A stretch of DNA of 8,541 nucleotides from CAYSHJ01 sp964589725 (GTDB taxonomy: Bacteria; Planctomycetota; Planctomycetia; Planctomycetales; Planctomycetaceae), in contig CAZPUJ010000137.1 of the NCBI GenBank assembly GCA_964589725.1, positions 1 through 8,541 of the forward strand. The letters are read 5' to 3'. Shown here piece after piece: positions 1 to 5,716 of this stretch. The translations under genes were made by a program, and so were the position numbers. Every line of letters begins with the position of its first letter. Position 1 is the first letter of the stretch. Below the pieces are notes generated by a model. It made no database searches and was not told the origin of the DNA. It saw nothing but the letters and a program-made list of their open reading frames with translations.

Positions 1-950
1 AGGAACGCCTCCGGAACCGACGTCTGCATGCGGAAGGCCAGCTCATAAGACTTGATGCGCGCACGCAAGGCCGCGTCTTCGGGATAGCGCGTGGCTGAAT
101 AACCGTTGAGTTCGCGCAGCAACTCGAACTCAGCGGCCTGCTCTTCCTGAAAAACCTCCGGCCCCGGCGAGGCGTACGCCAGCGGCTGATTCGGATCGAA
201 GCGAAGTTGCACGGCATTGTGTTCCGGGCCGAGATACGCCGCGTTCTGAGCACCTCGTCCACCACAGCACACGTCGGGCGGCGAGCCGATCGCGACGAAC
301 GACGGCAGGTTGTCGTTGAGCGATCCCAGTCCATAATGCACCCACGACCCGACGCTGGGGTGATAGCCGTCGAAGATGTGATGCCCGGTGTGGAACTCGT
401 ACTGAGCCGCATGGTCGGTGTCGGTACACCACATCGACCGCACGACCGCGATGTCATCCACCATCGAACCCACATGCGGCCACCAATCGCTGATCTCGAT
501 GCCGCTCTCGCCGCGCGGGCGGAAGCCGATCTGCAACGGGTACAACTTGGGCATCAGCTTTCGCGGCCCGCCCGCGAAGTCCCGCACGTTCTTTCGATAA
601 AACGGCGAGTTGAGCACCGCGTCCTTGAGTGGCGACTCGTCAATCGTCAGCCCGGCGTACTTGTGGAGCGCCGGCTTCGGATCAAACGACTCCATGTGAC
701 TTGTCCCGCCGAGCATGAAGAACCAAATCACGTTCTTTGCTTTCGGGGAAAGGTGCGGCTTGCCGTCGGGAGGAGTTGCGTTCGGAGTTTCGTTGGCGCG
801 CGTCACGCCGTCGCGATGAAGCATTGCGCCCAGCGCGAGTCCCGTGAACCCCATCCCGCAATCGGCGAGGAAGCTGCGGCGCGTGCGGCCGCAGGAATAC
901 GAGGGGGAGAGGGGGCGAAGGGGCGAGGGGGAGAAAGGCTGACCCATCAT
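1..950 (-). CDS. DUF1501 domain protein, Tat-exported (C-terminus beyond window)
   Basis: I translated the minus strand by hand from position 950: 316 codons without a stop, running off the left edge, so roughly the last third of a usual 450-480 residue protein is missing. The N-terminus carries a twin-arginine signal, TRRSFLADCG with R24-R25, followed by a hydrophobic stretch (GMGFTGLALGAML), typical of DUF1501. Family blocks follow in order: VIWFFMLGGTSHMESFDPKP (about residues 74-93), QYEFHTGHH (about 195-203), then HPSVGSWVHYGLGS and NLPSFVAIGSPPD. DUF1501 belongs to the alkaline phosphatase/sulfatase superfamily by fold, but its substrate is unknown. The gene lies 34 bp after the PSCyt/PSD1 gene, the standard planctomycete pairing. 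ATG-ATG at 950-945 is the only plausible start, because the next Met (M33) would remove the Tat motif. No good Shine-Dalgarno precedes it. Residues 7-16 are a Ser/Pro/Leu/Arg tract encoded by a pyrimidine-only-like repeat, unusual for a Tat n-region. Family assignment is very secure; the reaction is unknown. Confidence 0.95.
   Translation of the reverse strand, partial: MMGQPFSPSPLRPLSPSYSCGRTRRSFLADCGMGFTGLALGAMLHRDGVTRANETPNATPPDGKPHLSPKAKNVIWFFMLGGTSHMESFDPKPALHKYAGLTIDESPLKDAVLNSPFYRKNVRDFAGGPRKLMPKLYPLQIGFRPRGESGIEISDWWPHVGSMVDDIAVVRSMWCTDTDHAAQYEFHTGHHIFDGYHPSVGSWVHYGLGSLNDNLPSFVAIGSPPDVCCGGRGAQNAAYLGPEHNAVQLRFDPNQPLAYASPGPEVFQEEQAAEFELLRELNGYSATRYPEDAALRARIKSYELAFRMQTSVPEAF
903..931 (+). 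repeat. Potential G-quadruplex tract inside DUF1501 start region
   Basis: Four runs of G (5, 5, 4 and 5 bases: 903-907, 911-915, 920-923, 927-931) are separated by loops of 3, 4 and 3 bases on the plus strand. This fits the textbook intramolecular G-quadruplex pattern. The plus strand is the template for the DUF1501 gene, so the mRNA is C-rich here. It encodes residues 7-16 of DUF1501. The pattern is seen directly; folding in vivo is inference. Confidence 0.5.
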
Positions 951-991
951 GGCAGGATCCATTCTTTAGCGTTGACTATCATGTTTACCTC
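947..991 (-). promoter_or_regulatory. Candidate translational-coupling leader between PSD1 and DUF1501 genes
   Basis: On the minus strand a GAGG (991-988) overlaps the end of the PSD1 gene and sits 5 nt before an ATG at 982-980. That ATG opens an 11-codon frame, MIVNAKEWILP, whose TGA (949-947) overlaps the first ATG of DUF1501 in an ATGA arrangement. DUF1501 itself has no convincing Shine-Dalgarno. A ribosome finishing PSD1 (TAA at 987-985) could therefore re-initiate on the mini-frame and pass to DUF1501. The arrangement is seen directly; translation of the mini-frame is inference and chance cannot be excluded for so short a frame. Confidence 0.3.
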
Positions 992-3900
992 ACCGTGATG
1001 AAATCGTTCGAGTTCAACAACACATGCACCAAGTTCTCGCGTGCTCGCATCGCCGGATCAGGCGACGGCGGTACGGACGTCGGCAAGCCAGTGGGCGTGC
1101 GAGTCAGCTTGGTCGGGTCCGCCAAGAGCTTTGATTGACGGGCTAGGAATTCGACACATTTTGCGGACTCGTCGCTGGTCGGAGGGTGGCCGAGGACGCT
1201 CTCATACGCCAGTCGAATGAAATCCACGTTGGAATCCACAAGCGATCCGGAGACAGTTTCCGCCAACTTGCGAGCCAGCAGCCGAGACTGCGTCAGAGCG
1301 AGCGGGCTGTTGGCGAGAATCAACGCCTGTTGCGGGACGATGCTCTCCGAACGCTCGAAGCATTCCGCCGGAGTCGGGCCGTCGAACAGCTCGAGCATCA
1401 CCGATTGATCATCCGGCGTGATGCGAAAGTACAAACTTCGCCGAGGCGACGAATCAGCGATTGCTGGTTCAAGGTCCGGTCCGCTAAACGAGCTGTCGAG
1501 CCGACCGTTCAACGCCCACAACGAATCGCGCACGACTTCAGCCTCCATGCGGCGGATGTTGGCTCGCCAAAGGTAGCGGTTTTCGGGGTCGACATCCTTT
1601 TGGCGAGCGGGGGGCGTTAGCCCCCCGGTCGGAGCGTGATCCGACTCGGAAAAACCGGGGGGCTGACGCCCCCCGCTCGCCTGTAGGTTTGGTAGCGCCG
1701 ACGCTCGTCGATATGTCGCGCTGGTGACAATCAGCCGATGCAGATGCTTGAAGCTCCAACCGTGTTCCATGAACTCGACCGACAGCCAATCGAACAGGGC
1801 AGGGTGCGTCGGCTTCTTGCCGTTCATCCCAAAGTTGGCGACTGACGGAACGAGGCCGATTCCAAAGTGACGCTTCCAAACATGATTGACCGCCACGCGA
1901 GCCGTCAGCGGGTTGTCTTGGCTGGTGATCCAGCGAGCCAACGCCAAGCGACGGCCGGTGCTGCTCGCGGGATACGTCGGGCCGAGTGGCGAGTATGTCG
2001 AGTCCTCTTTCGCGGCGTCGACTTTCGCGTTCTCAACAGCCGTGTGAGTGGTCGTCAGTTTGGCTTCAGCAGCTTTGACTGCGTCTTGAGCCTTGGCATC
2101 ATTCGGCTTCGCAGCGGCCTTTGCAGTTTCGAGTTGTTGTTCCGCTCGCAACTCTTCGAGTTCCGCCTTTGCGAGTGCGGCCGCTCGTTCGGCGCGGCTG
2201 GCATCCGTAGACCGGACGCCTACGTCCGGTCGTTCGGACGTAGGCGTCCGCACCACATGCTTCTCCACTTCAGCGGCGACTCGAGCTTCGACGGATACGG
2301 CTTCGGCGCGAGCGACGTCGACCGCTTTCACGGCCAGCACGGCTTCGGACTCGGCAGTTTGCAACGCGAGACGTGCTTCCTCGACGGTCGGTTCGACAGG
2401 TGCGATGCGCAGAGACAGAAACTCGGCAGTTCCTGCGTGGCACCACAGGCCGATACGGCCGGGTTGTCGAGGAACAGGCATTGTGTACGTCAGACGAAGT
2501 TCGCCGTTGAGGCGAATCATCAGTTGTTGGCCTCGCGCGGTGAGTTCGAGATTTGTGTCTTCGTTGACCTTCAGCGGACACTTCACGATCCCGACAGCGG
2601 GATATTCCTCCGCGCCGTTCTTGCGGTGAAACGCCTGTACGCCAGAACTGCCGCTGTTGATATGCGTGTAGACGGCCTGTGCGTCTTTCAGCTCGACGAG
2701 GTCGAAGAAGACGCCAACCGAACCGATCGAGCCTTCGCTGAGCGTGCGATACTTCAGCGTCAGTTGGAAATCCTGCGGATGATTCGCGAGCGTCGCGATC
2801 GTCGTGAACTGACCGGGCTTCTTGAGCGTCAGCTTACCGTCGGTGTATTGCCAATCGCCGGAATGTACCTTCCAAACGTCCGGCCGAGCTTGAGTGAAAT
2901 TGTCTTCGAGCGTCGGTGCTCCTTCGCCGCCGGGCGATCCGGCGGCGAGTCGGGCTTCGATCTGTTCGAGTCTTTGTCTTGCGGCGGCGACCGCCTCTTG
3001 AGACTTCCTGGCGACAGCTTCGGATTGACTGACGGCATTGCGAGCGCTGTCGATCAATTCTTGGCGTCGCTCGGCGCGGAGGTCGGGATAGTACGCTTCG
3101 ATCGGCAGCGCGACGGGCTCAATGTGGAGATCGGTCGAGCCAATGACTTCAGGGACTCCGGGCGAGAGTGGTGTGTCTTTGATCGGGTTCTTCTCGTTAC
3201 CTCGCTCGAAAAGATACGTTGCGGCCTGCAAGTCGGCGTCGTAGACGACGTCGGCTCCGTCTTTCAGCTTGGCTCCCGGCGGCGAGTTCGCGGCCACATT
3301 GCCGGTGATCAGCTCCGATTTTCCGACGAACGGATCGGTGCGCACGTGATGCGGTTCGAAGAAGGCTCGCAGGCGATAATACTCCTCCTGCGCGATCGGG
3401 TCGAACTTGTGGTCGTGGCAGCGAGCACACTTGAACGTCAGGCCGAGAAACGCGGCTCCGGTGTACTCAACCGTTTCTTGCAACCACGTGTTGCGATTGA
3501 AGACATAAAAGTTGCGGCCGAGAAACCCGCCGGCGCGCGCGATGTCGCGGTCACCGGGAGCGATCTCATCGGCCGCCAGCATTTCGACGATCATCCGGTC
3601 GTAACCCTTGTCGGCCGCAAGCGACTCGACGATCCAATCCCGCCACCGCCAGATGTGCCGGCGCGAGTTTCGCAGCTCGTTGCCGCCACGGCTGCCGTAC
3701 CAATCGCTGTATCGCCAGACATCCATCCAATGCCGCGCCCACCGCTGTGCGTGCAACGGCGAATCGAGCAAGCGATCAACAACCTGTTCGTAAGCATCCG
3801 CCGAGTCGTCGTTCAGAAACGCAAGCAGTTCGTCGCGCGTGGGCGGAAGACCGATGAGGTCGATGGTGACTCGCCGCAACAACGTGGCCTTGTCGGGGGC

Positions 3901-4419
3901 GGGCAGGGGAGTCAATCCACGCTCGTCGCACTCGGCCGCAATAAAAGTGTCGATCGGGTTACGCATCTGCCCGGTCCCCTCTCCCAGGGGGAGAGGGATT
4001 CGCGGCCGAGCGGGCTTTTTGAATGCCCAATGCGCGCGGGGATCGGTGACTGGTTCATCGTCTGGAGCCTTCGCGCCGGCGTCGATCCAGCGTTGTAGCA
4101 GTTCGATCTGTTCATCATTGAGCGGCTCGCCCTCGACTGGCATCTTCGTGCGTCCGTTCGCACCGGTGACCGCTTCGATCACAGCGCTCTTCGCGGCATC
4201 GCCAGCAACGATCGCGGGGCCGCTGTCTCCGCCTTTCAGCAGAAACTTGGCCGCGTCGAGCCTCAGGTTGCCTTTCTGGCGCAAGCCGCCGTGACACGTA
4301 ACGCATTTCGCCGTGAGCAACGGCTTGATGTCTTTGACGTAATCAACCGGAGCATGAGCGACGGCTGAAGACGTCAACACCATCACAAGGCCAGCGGCGA
4401 CGAATTGGGTCCGGCTCAT
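985..4419 (-). CDS. PSCyt1-DUF1549(PSCyt2)-jelly-roll-DUF1553(PSD1) secreted cytochrome-type protein
   Basis: This 1144-residue exported protein begins with a signal peptide (hydrophobic core about 6-22, likely cut after AVAHA). Domains in order: PSCyt1 at about 27-118 with haem-type CVTCH at 39-43 and a distal RTKMP at 90-94; DUF1549/PSCyt2 at about 150-360 with LRRVTIDLIGLPPT and a second CxxCH at 331-335 (CARCHDHKFDP); a coiled coil at about 448-492; a concanavalin-like jelly roll at about 505-672 (DUF1080/LamG type); an Ala/Glu-rich coiled coil at about 678-805; and DUF1553/PSD1 at about 820-1144 with NHVWKRHFG, HPALFDWLS, TSATYR and ENRYLWR. The family is planctomycete-enriched and proposed to act in extracytoplasmic electron transfer or polymer breakdown; the reaction is not established. 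It is longer than usual because of the jelly roll and coils. Three palindromic DNA repeats are read in frame (residues 141-148, 724-736, 914-939). The ATG at 4419 is chosen because the signal peptide starts there; its ribosome site is weak. DUF1501 follows 34 bp downstream. Confidence 0.95.
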   Translation of the reverse strand: MSRTQFVAAGLVMVLTSSAVAHAPVDYVKDIKPLLTAKCVTCHGGLRQKGNLRLDAAKFLLKGGDSGPAIVAGDAAKSAVIEAVTGANGRTKMPVEGEPLNDEQIELLQRWIDAGAKAPDDEPVTDPRAHWAFKKPARPRIPLPLGEGTGQMRNPIDTFIAAECDERGLTPLPAPDKATLLRRVTIDLIGLPPTRDELLAFLNDDSADAYEQVVDRLLDSPLHAQRWARHWMDVWRYSDWYGSRGGNELRNSRRHIWRWRDWIVESLAADKGYDRMIVEMLAADEIAPGDRDIARAGGFLGRNFYVFNRNTWLQETVEYTGAAFLGLTFKCARCHDHKFDPIAQEEYYRLRAFFEPHHVRTDPFVGKSELITGNVAANSPPGAKLKDGADVVYDADLQAATYLFERGNEKNPIKDTPLSPGVPEVIGSTDLHIEPVALPIEAYYPDLRAERRQELIDSARNAVSQSEAVARKSQEAVAAARQRLEQIEARLAAGSPGGEGAPTLEDNFTQARPDVWKVHSGDWQYTDGKLTLKKPGQFTTIATLANHPQDFQLTLKYRTLSEGSIGSVGVFFDLVELKDAQAVYTHINSGSSGVQAFHRKNGAEEYPAVGIVKCPLKVNEDTNLELTARGQQLMIRLNGELRLTYTMPVPRQPGRIGLWCHAGTAEFLSLRIAPVEPTVEEARLALQTAESEAVLAVKAVDVARAEAVSVEARVAAEVEKHVVRTPTSERPDVGVRSTDASRAERAAALAKAELEELRAEQQLETAKAAAKPNDAKAQDAVKAAEAKLTTTHTAVENAKVDAAKEDSTYSPLGPTYPASSTGRRLALARWITSQDNPLTARVAVNHVWKRHFGIGLVPSVANFGMNGKKPTHPALFDWLSVEFMEHGWSFKHLHRLIVTSATYRRASALPNLQASGGRQPPGFSESDHAPTGGLTPPARQKDVDPENRYLWRANIRRMEAEVVRDSLWALNGRLDSSFSGPDLEPAIADSSPRRSLYFRITPDDQSVMLELFDGPTPAECFERSESIVPQQALILANSPLALTQSRLLARKLAETVSGSLVDSNVDFIRLAYESVLGHPPTSDESAKCVEFLARQSKLLADPTKLTRTPTGLPTSVPPSPDPAMRARENLVHVLLNSNDFITVR
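1602..1681. repeat. 80-bp palindromic repeat inserted in frame in PSD1 domain
   Basis: Two 28-base arms, 1602-1629 and 1654-1681, are reverse complements at 27 of 28 positions (one G/A difference), around a 24-base spacer. Each arm also contains its own small palindrome, a GGGGGGC block facing a GCCCCCC block across 4 bases. The repeat encodes residues 914-939 of the PSCyt/PSD1 protein, a Gly/Pro/Arg-rich segment with GGRQPPG and GGLTPPAR. It lies in the variable loop between the TYRRAS and DPENRYLW blocks of PSD1. It resembles REP/MITE-type repeats that I recall as common in planctomycete genomes. No clear target duplication flanks it. Confidence 0.85.
2213..2250. repeat. Perfect 16-bp inverted repeat within coiled-coil coding region
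   Basis: CGGACGCCTACGTCCG at 2213-2228 is followed after 6 bases by its exact reverse complement at 2235-2250. It encodes residues 724-736 (RTPTSERPDVGVR) of the PSCyt/PSD1 protein, a helix-breaking stretch in an otherwise Ala/Glu-rich coiled coil. Its sequence is unrelated to the other two palindromes in the gene, so it is probably a separate repeat family. Confidence 0.8.
3977..3997. repeat. Short palindromic repeat encoding IPLPLGEG
   Basis: CCCTCTCCC (3977-3985) and GGGAGAGGG (3989-3997) form perfect 9-base arms around a 3-base loop. The repeat encodes residues 141-148 (IPLPLGEG) in the linker between the PSCyt1 and PSCyt2 domains. This CTCTCCC/GGGAGAG palindrome is a widespread intergenic repeat type in high-GC bacteria; here it is translated. 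Confidence 0.7.
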
Positions 4420-4450
4420 TATGCGGATCTCGGGCGAGGCGGATCAGGGA

Positions 4451-4470
4451 GGAACGGTGTGGAACGGTGA
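4451..4470. repeat. Tandem 10-mer upstream of PSCyt/PSD1 gene
   Basis: GGAACGGTGT and GGAACGGTGA lie back to back, matching at 9 of 10 positions, in the 106-bp gap between the HExxH gene and the PSCyt/PSD1 gene, about 32-51 bases before the latter's ATG. Such spacing could suit a regulator-binding site or be a simple duplication. I found no convincing -35/-10 pair in this gap. Confidence 0.3.
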
Positions 4471-4525
4471 GGCATGTAAGATACACAACGAACCGCGATC
4501 TCTCATCCCTCATTTTCCGCTCCGC

Positions 4526-5392
4526 TCATTTCTCCGTCGGATCGCGCGGCAGAAAGCGCAGCTCGGCCTTGCGGTAATTCGGCGTCTCCAGCAGGTCGAA
4601 CACCTCTTCGACATATGGGAACTTTGACTCGACCAGGTTCTGTTTCAAAAATAGTTGGCCGAAAAACTCTGCTCGCCGCGGAATCGGCACGGTGCCGTGC
4701 TTGCCGACCTTGTCAACTAGCACGTTGTTCTGTTTGACCAACTCGATGACCGCCTGTCCCCGCTTCTCAAATTCCTCATTGAAGAGTTTTTTGTGCAACT
4801 CGTCCGATGGCAGTTGACCCGGATCAAGAATACGCTCGATCGGTGGCAAGTGTTGAAAGAGATGCTCGATCAACAGCACGGCACGTGGGTCCAAGCTGAC
4901 GGCGACGTGATCGAACTCGTGGCGCAGCAGGCGGTCGTTCCATACGTGGTCGGACTTGTATTGGACCGGCAAACGGATCGTGTGTTCCAGGCCGACGGTC
5001 GGTTTGACCTGCGTGGCCGTCAGCTTCACGTGCCAACATCCGTTGCGTTTAGACTTTGTGTACTTGTATTGAAACGTCTGCTTGAAAGTCAGATGAAAGT
5101 GAGCCTTGCCAGTGTCGGCCTTCACGAACTCCGGGTCGCTATCGTAAACGAGGTTGATATGGCCATCTGCGATGAGCCGCTGGAGTTCTTCAGGAGCGGA
5201 GTCAGTCGGGATCGGTTCTTGATTCGGATCGGTCGTCTCGATCGGCGGCGGAGTGACCGTTGCCTCTTCGCACAAACCGACGACGACCGAACTCGTCACC
5301 AACGAGACAACGGCCAAGAATTCAACGACGCGAACTGGCCGGTTTCTCATCCGGGCCGCAGTTCGTGCGAGCGTGATCTGTTGGTAATTCAT
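4526..5392 (-). CDS. Secreted or membrane-anchored HExxH protein, possibly DUF922-like metalloprotease
   Basis: A 288-residue protein. A hydrophobic stretch at about 23-40, after a basic n-region (RMRNRPVR), predicts export by signal peptide or anchor. A Pro/Thr-rich linker (about 45-67) leads to a mixed domain at about 70-240. HEFDH at 158-162 fits the zinc-protease HExxH motif. The layout also resembles DUF922, a family of predicted secreted zinc proteases: a Cys and beta-rich strand region (CWHVKLTATQV, 119-129), then RLLRHEFDHVAVS, then a long helix and a Val-Asp...Lys-His-Gly end (VDKVGKHG, 226-233). I rate the DUF922 link as a resemblance, not a proof. Cys41 after VVVGL does not make a good lipobox. 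The ATG at 5392 is preferred over M15 because GAGGAC lies 5 nt upstream of it. The PSCyt/PSD1 gene follows after 106 bp, so co-transcription is possible but unproven. The product could also be an inactive structural relative. Confidence 0.8.
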   Translation of the reverse strand: MNYQQITLARTAARMRNRPVRVVEFLAVVSLVTSSVVVGLCEEATVTPPPIETTDPNQEPIPTDSAPEELQRLIADGHINLVYDSDPEFVKADTGKAHFHLTFKQTFQYKYTKSKRNGCWHVKLTATQVKPTVGLEHTIRLPVQYKSDHVWNDRLLRHEFDHVAVSLDPRAVLLIEHLFQHLPPIERILDPGQLPSDELHKKLFNEEFEKRGQAVIELVKQNNVLVDKVGKHGTVPIPRRAEFFGQLFLKQNLVESKFPYVEEVFDLLETPNYRKAELRFLPRDPTEK

Positions 5393-5397
5393 GCGGC

Positions 5398-5403
5398 GTC
5401 CTC
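5398..5403 (-). promoter_or_regulatory. Shine-Dalgarno for the HExxH gene
   Basis: GAGGAC on the minus strand lies 5 nt before the ATG at 5392-5390. It is the clearest ribosome-binding site of a main gene in the window, and it favours this start over the in-frame ATG at 5350, which has no comparable site. Confidence 0.6.
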
Positions 5404-5419
5404 AAGATTCGCGGACGCG

Positions 5420-5448
5420 AGAATAGTGAAGCCGCTTCGCGACGTCAC
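5420..5448 (-). promoter_or_regulatory. Candidate sigma70-type promoter for the HExxH gene
   Basis: On the minus strand GTGACG (5448-5443) and TATTCT (5425-5420) are separated by exactly 17 bases, each matching 4 of 6 consensus positions. The -10 box ends 27 bases before the start codon. The spacer includes a small near-palindrome (GAAGC/GCTTC around one base). Two-box matches of this strength occur by chance, so confidence is low. Confidence 0.3.
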
Positions 5449-5460
5449 GATGCCGCGCTG

Positions 5461-5598
5461 AAAAACCGGTAGTGGGTCAGTTTGGGTGGCACGTCCCTGA
5501 GTCATCGAAGGGCGTGGCACTTGGCGTCGCGGTTTTCCACGCCCTTGGCAGGGCGTGCCAACCGAATCGAGATCGAAACTGACCCACGACCGAAAAAC
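5461..5598. mobile_element. MITE-like element with 17-bp TIRs and 6-bp target-site duplication
   Basis: The terminal inverted repeats are CGGTAGTGGGTCAGTTT (5467-5483) and AAACTGACCCACGACCG (5576-5592), complementary at 16 of 17 positions. The bases just outside are identical: AAAAAC at 5461-5466 and AAAAAC at 5593-5598, as expected of a target-site duplication. The 126-bp element has no transposase gene. Its interior has further symmetry: AAGGGCGTGG (5508-5517) against CCACGCCCTT (5537-5546), and an imperfect outer pair built on TGGCACG (5488-5493 region) and CGTGCCA (5554-5560). These facts fit a non-autonomous element mobilised in trans. The parent transposase family cannot be named from the sequence. 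The 6-bp duplication could in principle be coincidence in an A-rich context. Confidence 0.65.
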
Positions 5599-5699
5599 AG
5601 CTCGCATGCGGCCAAAGTGCGACGATGATGCTCGACACTACCGGACACATTTCGATGAGCCAGATTCAACGGATCGGGGTGACGCGGCGTTGGTCGGAT

Positions 5700-5714
5700 G
5701 CCGTGATTCACGGC
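5700..5714 (-). terminator. Weak candidate stem-loop terminator after AAA+ gene
   Basis: GCCGTG (5700-5705) and CACGGC (5709-5714) form a 6-bp stem with a 3-base loop, starting 2 bases beyond the AAA+ stop codon on the minus strand. No T-run follows, so it is not a classical intrinsic terminator; it may protect the 3' end or be chance. Confidence 0.3.
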
Positions 5715-5716
5715 GG

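Larger units (their letters stand above)
5393..5716. other. 324-bp intergenic region with no gene
   Basis: This gap separates the end of the AAA+ gene from the start of the HExxH gene. It holds a small stem-loop next to the AAA+ stop codon, about 100 bases with no recognisable signal (5599-5699), the MITE-like element with its flanking repeats (5461-5598), and the candidate promoter and ribosome site. Open frames crossing it are continuations of shadow frames and show no protein family signature. Confidence 0.7.

Noticed and set aside
207..998. 263-codon open frame on the plus strand
   Set aside because: Antisense to DUF1501, whose minus-strand frame shows conserved family blocks and a Tat signal; the plus translation is Arg/His-rich with no recognisable domain.
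1602..1681. Frameshift or pseudogene in the PSD1 domain caused by the palindrome
   Set aside because: Conserved PSD1 blocks before (TSATYR) and after (DPENRYLWR) the repeat are in the same frame with no stop, so the gene looks intact.
1867..4098. 743-codon open frame on the plus strand
   Set aside because: It lies wholly antisense to the PSCyt/PSD1 gene, its translation has no family motif and is Arg/Val/Leu/Phe-rich as expected for an antisense frame in GC-rich DNA, while the minus strand has clear domains throughout.
4793..5461. 222-codon plus-strand frame
   Set aside because: Antisense to the HExxH gene; the minus frame has a signal segment, HExxH and a Shine-Dalgarno, the plus frame has none.
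5508..5546. Inner GGGCGTGG/CCACGCCC hairpin as an intrinsic terminator by itself
   Set aside because: No T-run follows it on either strand and the 19-base loop is long; it is better explained as internal symmetry of the MITE-like element.
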